DNA from: DATBDN01 sp963715995
Lineage (GTDB): Bacteria; Actinomycetota; Thermoleophilia; Solirubrobacterales; Thermoleophilaceae
Length of the DNA stretch: 64,000 nucleotides
Assembly (NCBI GenBank): GCA_963715995.1
Contig: OY970283.1
Location: 2,232,001-2,296,000, forward strand
Direction: 5' to 3'
Shown in pieces: positions 10,501 through 17,753 of this stretch. The translations under genes and the position numbers were made by a program. Positions within the stretch are counted from its first letter, which is position 1. Every line of letters begins with the position of its first letter. The notes under the pieces were generated by a model. It made no database searches. It was not told the origin of the DNA and was given only the letters and a program-made list of their open reading frames with translations.

Positions 10501-11851
10501 TCGAGCCCGGGCCCGTGATGGTGACGCCCTCGGTGATGATCGGCAGGTCCGACCCGAGGGTGATCGTCCCCGTCAGATCAGAGTCGAACAGGATCGTGTC
10601 GTCGCCGGGATTGGCGTCCGCGTCGAGGATCGCGTGGCGCAGGCTGCCGTCGCCCGTGTCGTTGGTGTTCGTGACGTTGAACGTCGTCGGGTTGGGCGCC
10701 TCGTCGCCGTCCTGGAGCTCGACCGCGCCCATGTCCGAGCCGTCCGCGCCGGCAGCGGTCGAGTTCGTGATGGCTGGCTGGTCGAACGGGCGCGTGAGAC
10801 CGCGCTGGTCGTCCATCTCGGCGAACGAGCTGCCCTTGTCGACCACGGGGCTGCGGGGCGCCGGCTTCATCGTCGGCGTCTGACCGCCGTTGTCGGCCAG
10901 CGCGCCGAGCTTCGGGTCCTCGCCGGTGATGTTCGAGTTCGCCACCGTGGCGGTGATCGTTGTGAGCCCCGGCGCCTGGATCAGAGAGAAAGCCGCCGAA
11001 ACGGTGCCCCCGTCGATGTCCGAGGATGCGCCGTTCGTCGTGTTGCCCGCCACGATCGAGTTGTCGAGAGTGATCGATCCGGACTGGTCGCTGACCCCGC
11101 CGCTGTATGCCGCCGCCTGGTTGCCTGCGACCGTCGTTCCGGTGAGCGTGAGCGCATTGCCCTGGCTTCCGATTCCACCCCCAGCCCCATTCAGCGACCT
11201 GTTGCCGGCGATCGTGGAGTCCTCGATGTAGGTGCTCCCATAGGCGAGGATCCCGCCTCCCGAGTACTTCGCCGTGTTCTGGTAGATGGTCGAATGCTCC
11301 ACCTCGACCTGCGCTCCCGCGGAGGAGTAGATCCCGCCCCCGGCCAAGGCCTGGTTGTCGAGGATCAAGACGCCGTCGAGTGTGAGCGGCCCGTCCGTGG
11401 AGATGGCTCCGCCGAAGTAGTTCCCCGCGTTCCCCCCGGTCAGCGTGAGCCCGCTGATGTGGACGTTCGCGCCTCGCCCGATCTGGATTGGACGCCCCTT
11501 GCCGTCGGCGTCGACCGTGACATGCGAGGCGCCCGGCCCGGTGATCGTGACGTCGTCGAAGATGTAGAGCCCGTTGTAGACGGGCCCCTCAGGCACGTAC
11601 GCGTAAGTGTTGATCGTGCCCGACAGACCAGAGCTGAAGACGATCGAGTCGGCACCCGGGTTGCTGTCCGCGCTGTAGACCGCATCGAGGAGGCTGCCCG
11701 CCCCGTACGAGTGCAGGTTCGTGACCGTGAACTCGTCGGCGTGCGCGGCGCTGCCCGACACCAGCGTCGCGGCCAGCACGAAGCCACCGCCGAGCGCAAT
11801 CCTGCGCTGCCGCTCGCGCTTTCCGCGCGCGCGGCGCTGCCTTCTAGTCAA
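7592..11851 (-). CDS. Giant secreted beta-helix surface protein A (1419 aa), three modules plus IPT/TIG domain
   Basis: The start is TTG at 11851, preceded by AAGGAG four bases upstream. The signal peptide is nearly identical to that of protein B (GGGFVLAATLVSGSAAHA). Three beta-helix modules begin at ~40, ~387 and ~784, with the same GSLRxA openings and DDQRG...GSDMGAVEL closings. An IPT/TIG domain follows at ~1185-1260, then a poly-Gln/Pro linker (~1270-1290) and the same C-terminal domain (PGKLSIGTSGGATLR, SCPSGASDC, TWVKA) with a basic tail. It is the upstream gene of a two-gene operon with protein B (ATGA overlap). It diverges from the sulfotransferase-DUF4915 gene across 91 bp. The function is unknown; it is probably an exported surface or matrix protein. 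Confidence 0.9.
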   Translation of the reverse strand: MTRRQRRARGKRERQRRIALGGGFVLAATLVSGSAAHADEFTVTNLHSYGAGSLLDAVYSADSNPGADSIVFSSGLSGTINTYAYVPEGPVYNGLYIFDDVTITGPGASHVTVDADGKGRPIQIGRGANVHISGLTLTGGNAGNYFGGAISTDGPLTLDGVLILDNQALAGGGIYSSAGAQVEVEHSTIYQNTAKYSGGGILAYGSTYIEDSTIAGNRSLNGAGGGIGSQGNALTLTGTTVAGNQAAAYSGGVSDQSGSITLDNSIVAGNTTNGASSDIDGGTVSAAFSLIQAPGLTTITATVANSNITGEDPKLGALADNGGQTPTMKPAPRSPVVDKGSSFAEMDDQRGLTRPFDQPAITNSTAAGADGSDMGAVELQDGDEAPNPTTFNVTNTNDTGDGSLRHAILDADANPGDDTILFDSDLTGTITLGSDLPIITEGVTITGPGSTKVTVDGDNAYQIFNITDGSQATITGLTLSEGHADTDGGAILASVPLAVDDVRAYDNHGRAGGAIDAIDGLQLTNSVISSNHAASGGGGIDAGGDVTITDTTVASNAASGDGGGIRHGNGKLTLDHSTVDYNNGSTGGGIEELAGGVSLHVLDSTVASNYATGAGGGIHSHRPLTATGSTIDGNSAHGYYTGHGGGIYMDGAAATLRDTIVAGDYAYLSGPDLYAAHGGSFSAAFSLIQSTDGATVTDEVADSNIRGVDPDLGPLQDNGGPTLTMKPDLNSPVIDKGGAEEGLTDDQRRKPRPVDLPHYDNSEATGADGSDIGAVELQTTEVPNPTTFHVTNTGDHGPGSLRQAMLDAESNSGDDTILFDSDLTGTINLASPLPELYESATITGPGSGQVAVDAGGNSRIFTLADGGGAISRSDFTITGLTLEHGSAGTGGAINGTSASLHLDDVVASHNEATDGSGGAIYARQSLTVDHSTISDNNAADVYGSGGGIWAYSGATIDHSRITGNHSAGTGGGVGVYNYGVLQLDNSTVDGNDAPDAGGIYARRAAATIVNSTIASNHGGGVEMAYGSLSGVTVAENDSGAGVNVTGGELGEGEALVIRTSIVAGNTNGGNPEDVLAQNNTIRADFSLIEAPQETNVVETVAGSDIFGEDPQLGPLQDNGGPTPTMAPGADSPVVDQGKAYDLTDDQRGDQRPLDSPSIPNSAAGGADGSDMGAVELTAPATGPVVSGIAPASGPVATEVVISGSHFTGATKVLFGGTSAAFKVDSDSQITAKAPAGTGSVDVRVVNPGTSSPTSANDKFTYTAPPSDNGDDSGQQQQQQQQQQTPPPAPPTPPSDTKPGKLSIGTSGGATLRRRRSGYVLFPGISVSCPSGASDCTATAVGTVDVGAAKRKTWVKATLTVAHGAVQAITFKLSPAAKRLLDKQRKLRVTVTIQAKAADGQIVSATKTLTVHAPKRKARS

Positions 11852-11942
11852 TGCGCTCCTTCGCGTGCCGTGGCCAGTCCCCCAAACGGGGCCGGATCAC
11901 CATAACAGTGGTAGGGGCCAGCCTCTAGATTAATTACTCGAG
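11852..11942. promoter_or_regulatory. Divergent promoter region between beta-helix operon and sulfotransferase gene
   Basis: Rightward, TAATTA (11931-11936) lies exactly 6 bp before the GTG start at 11943, the spacing expected of a -10 box for a leaderless mRNA. Leftward, TGTTATGGT (reverse strand, around 11902-11910) resembles an extended -10 and would give a ~50 nt leader with a good ribosome-binding site. No convincing -35 was seen for either direction. Confidence 0.45.
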
Positions 11943-13802
11943 GTGGACCCAGCCGAGCTCCGCAGCCCAATCTTCATCGTTGCTGCGCCCCGCTCGGGCG
12001 AGGGCGTCCTCTACCAGTCGATCGCGCGCGCGAGCGGCATCTGGCACGGGCGCGCAGCGTTCGACGACGTCGGCGCCATCGACCCCTCCGAGCGCGGCTG
12101 GGACAGCCACCGCCTGTCGGCGGCCGACCTGAACGGTCAGGCAGCGGATGTCCGCGAGCGGCTCACCGCGCAACTGGTGGACCGCGAGGGTCGCCCCGCC
12201 ACCGCCGCGAGCGGGCCGGTGAGGGGGCTGTCGTACGGACCGCGGCTGGCGCTGCGCATCCCGTTCCTGGCCGCTGCGTTTCCCGACGCGCGCTTCGTCT
12301 ACGTCTTCCGCGAGCCAGCCGAGGCGACGGCCGAGATGCTCGCGGCCTGGAACACCGGCAACTTCGTGGCGATCCGCGACCTGCCCGGCTGGGACGGGCC
12401 GCCGTGGTCGCTGCCGCTGGTCCCGGGCTGGCGCGAGCTGAACGGCAAGCCGCTCGAGCAGATCGTCGCCGAGCAGTGGCGGATCATCACCGAGACGGCC
12501 CTCGATGACCTCCAGCAACTCGAGCCCGAGCGCTGGGGCGCCGTCGGCTTCGACGACCTGCTCGAGGATCCTCGCCGTGAGCTGCGCCGGCTCTGCGGGT
12601 TCCTCGACGTGCCCTACGACCAGGCCCTGCTGAGCCCGGTCGAGGTGGTGCGCCGCCGCCGCGGGCGCAGCGAGCCGGCGGCCAGCGTGGAGCTCGACGC
12701 GCTGCTCCCGAGCGTCGCGGAAGCGGCGGTCCGCGCGCGCGAGTTGCTGGCCGAGCCCGATCCGAGCGTGCCGAAACGACGCGAGAAGTCGCCGTTTCAC
12801 AGCGTCTCGACCGGCTCGTTCGCGAAGACGCTGGGCCGCCTGGGGTCCACGCTGCTCGTGTCCACCTACCAGACCGGCAGGCTGATCCTGGGCCGCGAGC
12901 GCGACGGTCTGCTCAACACCCACTTCCGCAACTTCGACAAGCCGATGGGGATCGCGGTCGGCCCGTCACGCTTCGCGCTCGGGACACGGACCGAGATCTG
13001 GGACTTCCGCGACCTCCCCGCGCTGGCGCCCAAGATCGAGCCGCCCGGCACCCACGACGCGTGCTTCCTGCCGCGCAACCGGCACACCACGGGCGACGTG
13101 CTGGTCCACGAGATGGCGTTCGCCGGCGGCGAGCTCTGGGTCGTGGCGACCGCGTTCTCGTGCCTGGCGACGATCGATGCCGACCACAGCTTCGTGCCGC
13201 GCTGGAAGCCGCCCTTCATCTCCGCGATCCAGCCCGGCGACCGCTGCCACCTGAACGGTCTGGCCGTGATCGACGACCGCCCGGCGTACGTGACCACCCT
13301 CGGCCGGACCGACGAGCCCGGTGGCTGGCGCGCGAACAAGGCCAGCGGCGGCTGCATCATCGACCTGGCGAGCTCGGAGACCGTGATGACGGGACTGTCG
13401 ATGCCCCACTCGCCGCGCTGGCACGACGGAGCGCTGTGGGTGCTCGAATCCGGGCGCGGCACGCTCGCGCGCGTGGACCTCGACTCGGGCACGACCGAGC
13501 CCGTGGTCGAGCTTCCAGGGTTCGCCCGCGGCCTGGCCTTCGCGGGCGACACGGCCTTCGTCGGCCTCTCGCAGATCCGCGAGTCCTCGACGTTCGGCGA
13601 CCTGCCGATCACCGAGAAGCTCCAGGAGCGCGTCTGCGGCGTGTGGATGGTCGACCTGAAACGGGGGCGGATCGCGGGCTTTCTGCGCTTCGAGGACCTG
13701 GTCCAGGAGATCTTCGACGTCGCGCTGCTGCCGGGGACGCGCTATCCCGAGGTCGCGGAGCCTGGAAGCGCCGCGGTCACGTCGGCGTTCACGCTGCCAT
13801 GA
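11943..13802 (+). CDS. Sulfotransferase domain fused to TIGR03032/DUF4915 beta-propeller-like domain (619 aa)
   Basis: The GTG start is probably leaderless. Residues ~1-270 resemble the sulfotransferase family: an N-terminal 5'-phosphosulfate-loop-like segment (FIVAAPRSGEG), a central FPDARFVYVFREPAE segment like the 3'-phosphate-binding region, and GFDDLLEDPRRELRRLCGFL near the end. From ~280 the protein matches the TIGR03032/DUF4915 type (GSTLLVSTYQTGRLIL, FDKPMGIAVG, CHLNGLAV, MPHSPRWHDGALWVLESG), usually a propeller-like domain of unknown role. It ends 4 bp before cysC, which makes the PAPS donor, so an active sulfotransferase is a reasonable inference. The acceptor is unknown; the neighbouring giant surface proteins or associated glycans are candidates. 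Confidence 0.85.
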   Translation: MDPAELRSPIFIVAAPRSGEGVLYQSIARASGIWHGRAAFDDVGAIDPSERGWDSHRLSAADLNGQAADVRERLTAQLVDREGRPATAASGPVRGLSYGPRLALRIPFLAAAFPDARFVYVFREPAEATAEMLAAWNTGNFVAIRDLPGWDGPPWSLPLVPGWRELNGKPLEQIVAEQWRIITETALDDLQQLEPERWGAVGFDDLLEDPRRELRRLCGFLDVPYDQALLSPVEVVRRRRGRSEPAASVELDALLPSVAEAAVRARELLAEPDPSVPKRREKSPFHSVSTGSFAKTLGRLGSTLLVSTYQTGRLILGRERDGLLNTHFRNFDKPMGIAVGPSRFALGTRTEIWDFRDLPALAPKIEPPGTHDACFLPRNRHTTGDVLVHEMAFAGGELWVVATAFSCLATIDADHSFVPRWKPPFISAIQPGDRCHLNGLAVIDDRPAYVTTLGRTDEPGGWRANKASGGCIIDLASSETVMTGLSMPHSPRWHDGALWVLESGRGTLARVDLDSGTTEPVVELPGFARGLAFAGDTAFVGLSQIRESSTFGDLPITEKLQERVCGVWMVDLKRGRIAGFLRFEDLVQEIFDVALLPGTRYPEVAEPGSAAVTSAFTLP

Positions 13803-13806
13803 GAAC

Positions 13807-14337
13807 GTGCTGACGCTGTGGTTCACCGGCCTGTCGGCGGCGGGCAAGTCGACGGTCGCCTCGCAGGTCGCCGAGGCCCTGCGCGCGCAGGGCAAGGCGG
13901 TGGAGGTGCTCGACGGCGACGCGCTGCGCGCCGGGCTGTCGCGTGATCTCGGCTTCAGCAAGCACGACCGCGACGAGCAGGTGCGCCGGGTGGCCTACGT
14001 CGCGGACCTGCTGTCGCGCAACGGCGTGTTGGTGCTTGCGGCAGTCATCTCGCCCTACCGGGCGGCGCGCGACGGAGCCCGCGCGCTGATCGGCGAGCGC
14101 TTCGTCGAGATCCACGTCTCAGCCTCGGTCGCGGAATGCGCCCGGCGTGACCCGCGCGGGCTCTACCAGAAGGCGCTGCACGGTGAGCTCGACAACTTCA
14201 CGGGCGTGTCCGACCCGTACGAGCCGCCGCTCGAACCGGAACTGCTGCTGGAGACCGAGCGTGAGACGCCTGACCAGTCGGCGGCGAAGGTGCTCGCCTA
14301 CGTGGAGAGCAGGATCAGCCGCGCGGGCGAGCCGTGA
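13807..14337 (+). CDS. cysC: Adenylylsulfate (APS) kinase
   Basis: This 176-aa protein of normal family length starts at GTG, 4 bp after the sulfotransferase stop. The Walker A is GLSAAGKST (residues 8-16). DGDALRAGLSRDLGFSKHDR gives the APS-binding segment, and the lid region reads DPRGLYQKA followed by FTGVSDPYEPP, all typical of CysC. It phosphorylates APS to PAPS in the cytoplasm. No cysD/cysN partner is present here, so APS must come from ATP sulfurylase elsewhere. Coupling to a sulfotransferase rather than to reductive assimilation genes suggests PAPS for sulfation. The 3' end overlaps the convergent small gene by 23 bp. Confidence 0.95.
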   Translation: MLTLWFTGLSAAGKSTVASQVAEALRAQGKAVEVLDGDALRAGLSRDLGFSKHDRDEQVRRVAYVADLLSRNGVLVLAAVISPYRAARDGARALIGERFVEIHVSASVAECARRDPRGLYQKALHGELDNFTGVSDPYEPPLEPELLLETERETPDQSAAKVLAYVESRISRAGEP

Positions 14338-14542
14338 TGCGCTTGTTCAGCGCCTTCAGCTGATCGTCTTCCACACGCGCCAGGCGGCGTTCGCGATCGA
14401 TTGCCGCGAGTGCGCTGGCCGAGACGTGGTCCTTGGCCGCCTTCTTGGCAGCCGCGTTGCGCTGATCGAGCGCCTCGCGCTCGGCCTTCCAGGCGGCTTC
14501 GCCGGTCGCACGCGGCTTGGGAGCTGCTGCTTCTTCGCTCAC
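14315..14542 (-). CDS. Small charged alanine/lysine-rich protein (75 aa), unknown
   Basis: GTG start at 14542. The protein is helical and highly charged (EREALDQRNAAAKKAAKDH...), with no membrane segment or Cys. A TATATT box lies exactly 6 bp upstream of GTG, while the purine-rich stretch directly abuts the start codon, too close for a Shine-Dalgarno; leaderless translation fits better. It diverges from the winged-helix regulator at 14598 and overlaps cysC by 23 bp at the 3' end. I do not recognise the family. Confidence 0.6.
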   Translation of the reverse strand: MSEEAAAPKPRATGEAAWKAEREALDQRNAAAKKAAKDHVSASALAAIDRERRLARVEDDQLKALNKRITARPRG

Positions 14543-14548
14543 CCTTCG

Positions 14549-14577
14549 AATATAGCGGAAGTTTGTGTCCTGAATCT
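14549..14577 (-). promoter_or_regulatory. Leaderless-type promoter for the 75-aa gene
   Basis: The reverse-strand -10 TATATT (14554-14549) is followed by 6 bp and then GTG. The -35 is poor (GATTCA at 16 bp spacing). The +1 would coincide with the start codon. Confidence 0.45.
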
Positions 14578-14597
14578 ATCTTCGCTAATCTCACCCC
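14563..14597 (+). promoter_or_regulatory. Leaderless-type promoter for the winged-helix regulator
   Basis: -35-like TTGTGT (14563-14568), a 17-bp spacer, -10-like TAATCT (14586-14591), 6 bp, then the GTG start at 14598. This is the best-formed sigma-70-type promoter I found. It shares its DNA with the divergent promoter at 14549-14577, so the two genes could compete or be co-regulated. Confidence 0.55.
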
Positions 14598-14912
14598 GTG
14601 ACGATCGCCCAGCTCGATCCGGAACAGATGGCGCCGCCCGAATGGAAATTCCTCTCGAATCACGGCCTGGCGCTCCTCTACATCGCCGCCGACCCGGGCA
14701 TTCGCCTGCGCGACGTGGCCGACCGTCTCGGGATCACCGAGCGCGCGGCGCACCGAATCGTCTCCGGCCTGGTCAAGTCGGGATACCTGGAACGCGAGCG
14801 CGTCGGGCGCCGCAACAGCTACTCGGTGCGCGGCGAGCTGCCCGTGCTGGCGCTGGCGCGCGACGTCCAGTTGAGCGAATTGCTGCAGGTGCTGGGCGTT
14901 CCCGCCGCCTGA
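14598..14912 (+). CDS. Winged helix-turn-helix (MarR-like) regulator (104 aa)
   Basis: GTG start, no Shine-Dalgarno, predicted leaderless. Residues ~20-90 form a winged helix: HGLALLYIAADPGIRLRDVADRLGITERAAHRIVSGLVKSGYLERERVGRRNSY has a first helix, an HTH (RLRDVADRLGIT, ERAAHRIVSGLVKSGY) and a wing (RVGRRNSYSV). The short form lacks the dimer helices of full MarR proteins. It may autoregulate the compact divergent promoter upstream (inference). The cold-shock gene follows after 120 bp. Confidence 0.8.
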   Translation: MTIAQLDPEQMAPPEWKFLSNHGLALLYIAADPGIRLRDVADRLGITERAAHRIVSGLVKSGYLERERVGRRNSYSVRGELPVLALARDVQLSELLQVLGVPAA

Positions 14913-15032
14913 GCGTGCTAGCGTCCGTCCCGGTCGCACAGTCCGTGTGGCTAGAAATCGTGTAGCGCTCCGCAAGTTGCCCAAGAAGCACCTCCGCGTT
15001 CGCAGCACACAACGCCGTGGAGGTAAAGAAAC
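14913..15032 (+). promoter_or_regulatory. Long leader region of the cold-shock gene
   Basis: The 120-bp gap holds a GGAGGT ribosome-binding site (15018-15023) well spaced from the ATG at 15033, and a TAGAAAT stretch near 14951 that could be a -10. Long leaders with temperature-dependent folding are known for cspA-type genes; whether this one folds that way cannot be judged by eye. Confidence 0.35.
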
Positions 15033-15236
15033 ATGGCAACAGGAACAGTGAAGTGGTTTTCCGACGAGAAGGGCTTTGGATTCATCACGCCCGACGACTC
15101 GGGTAAGGACCTCTTCGTCCATCACACAGCCATTCAGGGCGACGGTTACCGCTCGCTCAACGAAGGCGCCAAGGTGTCGTTCGACGCCGAGCAGGGCCCC
15201 AAGGGCCCGCAGGCTCAGAACGTGCGGGCTCTCTAA
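15033..15236 (+). CDS. cspA: Cold-shock protein, CspA family
   Basis: This 67-aa single-domain protein has the CSD hallmarks: GTVKWFSDEKGFGFITPDD (RNP1 KGFGFI, residues ~16-21) and DLFVHHTAI (RNP2, ~27-32), ending GPQAQNVRAL. It binds single-stranded RNA or DNA in the cytoplasm and melts RNA structure. It has a strong GGAGGT ribosome-binding site. A DEAD-box helicase follows after 48 bp, a pairing that fits an RNA-remodelling cold-response unit. Confidence 0.97.
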   Translation: MATGTVKWFSDEKGFGFITPDDSGKDLFVHHTAIQGDGYRSLNEGAKVSFDAEQGPKGPQAQNVRAL

Positions 15237-15284
15237 GCCCCACGCCATTCCGCGTCGCCACACCGCGGCGCACCGAAAGGTTTC

Positions 15285-16385
15285 ATGAACAAGCAGTCAT
15301 TCGCCGATCTCGGCGTGCTGCCGGTGCTTTCCGAAGCACTGGCGGCGCGCGGGATCGCGTCGGCCTTCCCGGTCCAGGCGCTCGTCATTCCCGACGTGCT
15401 CGCCGGCCGGGACGTGCTGGCCCAATCTCCGACCGGCAGCGGCAAGACGCTCGCCTTCGGTCTCCCTCTCATCCAGCGACTCGCCCGCCAACCGCGGATT
15501 CACGCGGGTCTCATCCTTGCCCCAACCCGTGAGCTCGCGCTCCAGATCGTCACCGAGCTCGAGCCGCTTGCCAAGCGCTGCGGCCTGCGCGTGGCCGCCG
15601 TCTACGGCGGCGTGGGCTTCGGCCCGCAGGTAGCCGCTGCCCGCAAGGCCAACATCATCGTTGCCTGTCCCGGCCGCCTGGAGGATCTGATCGCCCGTGG
15701 CGACGTCAAGCTCGGCGCCGTCGAATGCGTCGTGCTCGACGAAGCGGACCGCATGCTCGACATGGGCTTCAGTCGCCCGGTCGAGCGCATCGTCCGCCAG
15801 ACGCCGCGCGAGCGCCAGACGCTGCTCTTCTCGGCCACGCTCGAGGGCGCGGTCGGCAAGCTCGCCGACTCGCTCACGCACAAGCCGCGCCGCCACGAGC
15901 ACCGGCCGCCACGCGACGAGAAGCACATGATCGAGCACCGCTTCATCGCCGTCGCGCACGAGCGCAAGCTCGCGACGCTCGTCGAGACGCTGGCCGCTGA
16001 CGACCGCGGGCGCACGCTCGTGTTCGTTCGCACCAAGCGCGGCGCCGACCGGCTGGTCAAGCGGCTGCGCGTGCAGGGCGCGGAAGCCGTGGCGATCCAC
16101 GGCGACAAGTCGCAGGCTCAGCGCGAGAAGGCGCTGGCCCGCTTCCACACCGGCCAGACCGACACGCTGATCGCGACCGACGTCGCGGCGCGCGGCATCG
16201 ACGTCGAGGCGATCACGCACGTGATCAACTTCGACGCGCCGGCCGACCGCGACACCTACACCCACCGCATCGGGCGCACCGGGCGCGCGGGCGCGACCGG
16301 CATCGGGATCACGTTCTTCCGTGACGACGAGGCCGCCGACATGCGGCGGATGGCCAAGGACCTCGGTCTGAGCCTGGCCGCCTAG
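15285..16385 (+). CDS. DEAD-box ATP-dependent RNA helicase (366 aa, minimal core)
   Basis: All core motifs are in order: Q motif (FADLGVLPVLSEAL...FPVQ), I SPTGSGKT (~48-55), Ia PTRELALQ, II DEAD, III SAT, IV LVFVRTK, V TDVAARGID, VI HRIGRTGRAG. The protein ends right after the helicase C domain, without the basic C-terminal extension of RhlE/DeaD/CsdA types, so RNA specificity may come from partners. An ATG start and a short gap behind cspA suggest co-expression in RNA remodelling, ribosome assembly or decay. Confidence 0.95.
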   Translation: MNKQSFADLGVLPVLSEALAARGIASAFPVQALVIPDVLAGRDVLAQSPTGSGKTLAFGLPLIQRLARQPRIHAGLILAPTRELALQIVTELEPLAKRCGLRVAAVYGGVGFGPQVAAARKANIIVACPGRLEDLIARGDVKLGAVECVVLDEADRMLDMGFSRPVERIVRQTPRERQTLLFSATLEGAVGKLADSLTHKPRRHEHRPPRDEKHMIEHRFIAVAHERKLATLVETLAADDRGRTLVFVRTKRGADRLVKRLRVQGAEAVAIHGDKSQAQREKALARFHTGQTDTLIATDVAARGIDVEAITHVINFDAPADRDTYTHRIGRTGRAGATGIGITFFRDDEAADMRRMAKDLGLSLAA

Positions 16386-16396
16386 CGGCCCTCGCT

Positions 16397-17164
16397 CTAC
16401 AGCTTCAACGTGTCTGGGACGGGCGCGCCGTCATGGTGCGCTCCGTCCTGGCCCATCCCGTTCGTCAGCAGCGCCGGGCTCTGCGACTCGAGCTCGATCA
16501 CCCGGCCGGGATCCCCGGCCAGGATGAACGCCCGGCCGTCGCGGCTCAGGTAGCCCTGCTGCATCAGGCGCTGAAGCGCCGTCGTGACGGTTGGCCGGCG
16601 CGCGCCGATCAGGCGCGCGATCACGGCATGAGTCAGCGGCAGGCTCAGCTTGACGCCGTCGGGCGTGACCACGCCGTAGCGCTCGGCCAGGTACCACAGG
16701 TAGCCCAGCACGCGCACGTCGACGCGCACGTGCGAGGCGATCGAGCGCTGGATCGCCAGGCCGGCCGCTCGCTCGCAGTTGCGCGCAAGCAGCCCAGCCG
16801 TCAACCGCTGTGCCATCTCCGCGGACCAGGCCCGGTTCGGGGCCAGATCGCCGAGCAGCGCCTCCTCTAGCACGAGCCACGCCTCGGCGGTCGGCACGCT
16901 CGTGGCCGCCTCGCTACCGGGAGCGATGTAGTCGCCCGGGCCGAGCAGATCCGCGGTCGCGCGGCCGTAAGCGGCCACCTCGTGCATCAGCAGCCCCTTG
17001 AGCACGAGGAAGCCACCCGTCTCGCCGGCGAGCGCCGGCATCGGCCCCGGTGGCAGCCGGAGGACGGGCACGGGCAGCGCTGCCCCGCCACCGTTTCCCG
17101 CGACCAGTTCGCGGTCCACGTCGATCAGATTCACACGCCCTACGGGTGCTAGTGGGCTCGCCAT
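16397..17164 (-). CDS. Crp/Fnr-family transcriptional regulator (255 aa)
   Basis: ATG at 17164 with AGGAG five bases upstream. The N-terminal ~130 residues fit a degenerate cNMP-type beta-barrel (LKGLLMHEVAAYGRATADLLGPGDYI). A dimerisation helix follows, then a Crp-type HTH at ~175-225 (LSLPLTHAVIARLIGARRPTVTTALQRLMQQGYLSRDGRAFIL). No Cys cluster is present, so it is not an Fe-S Fnr sensor. The effector is unknown. It lies downstream of the anti-sigma-like gene on the same strand, separated by 136 bp, and converges on the helicase gene. Confidence 0.85.
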   Translation of the reverse strand: MASPLAPVGRVNLIDVDRELVAGNGGGAALPVPVLRLPPGPMPALAGETGGFLVLKGLLMHEVAAYGRATADLLGPGDYIAPGSEAATSVPTAEAWLVLEEALLGDLAPNRAWSAEMAQRLTAGLLARNCERAAGLAIQRSIASHVRVDVRVLGYLWYLAERYGVVTPDGVKLSLPLTHAVIARLIGARRPTVTTALQRLMQQGYLSRDGRAFILAGDPGRVIELESQSPALLTNGMGQDGAHHDGAPVPDTLKL

Positions 17165-17300
17165 ACAGACTCCTAGACCGTTCGATCGAGGATCCGCCGG
17201 CTGCCAGTTCTTGACAGCTCACGTCGCCCACCACTTGCCGCCGAGCTGCTCCGGCAAGTCCATTACCGAGCCGCCCGTAGGGTTCGAGCATAGACCTACC

Positions 17301-17753
17301 TCAGACGGGTGTCCGGGGAAGTTCGAGCGCAGCCGCGAATCGCTCCGCGTATTCGCCGACCTCGCGGGTGGCCGAAGGGTCGAGCTCGAACCAGATCGCG
17401 ACCGTGCCGTCATGGTTCGCCTCGGTGCCCCAGGCGTCGGCCATCGCGGTCAACATCCCCACCGCGAGCTCGCGCATGTCGAGCGTGAGGTCTTGGCCTT
17501 CACGCGGCACATCGCTGATACGGCCGTGCACGACGCCGTCCTCGGACCAGACCTGAAGGCGCAGCTGACCCGCCGTGCCGCTGCCGGCATGGGTCAGCAC
17601 CCGATCTGACACCGCCTCGCTCAACAGCAGCCTCAGCCGCAGGCCCAGGTCGAAGTCGTGCGCTGCGACCAGATGGTCGACCGCCTTGCGCGCTGTGCGC
17701 GGCGCCGCTGCATCCGCCGCGAGCATCGCGTCCACTGAGCCGAGTGCCGCCAT
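17301..17753 (-). CDS. Anti-sigma-factor-like ATP-binding protein (HATPase/RsbW type, 150 aa)
   Basis: The protein looks like a GHKL-fold RsbW-type domain: LRLRLLLSEAVSDRVLTHA aligns with the N-box segment (normally SEAVxNAxxH), but the catalytic Asn is replaced (SDRV), and the later G-boxes are weak. ATP binding or kinase activity may therefore be lost. ATG at 17753 with an AGGG-type ribosome-binding site. The role is probably in sigma or anti-sigma partner switching (family knowledge plus inference); no antagonist gene is adjacent. The Crp-family gene is downstream. Confidence 0.65.
   Translation of the reverse strand: MAALGSVDAMLAADAAAPRTARKAVDHLVAAHDFDLGLRLRLLLSEAVSDRVLTHAGSGTAGQLRLQVWSEDGVVHGRISDVPREGQDLTLDMRELAVGMLTAMADAWGTEANHDGTVAIWFELDPSATREVGEYAERFAAALELPRTPV

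Noticed and set aside
10124..11905. Long + strand frame opposite giant protein A
   Set aside because: Same shadow effect; it runs across the real promoter region.
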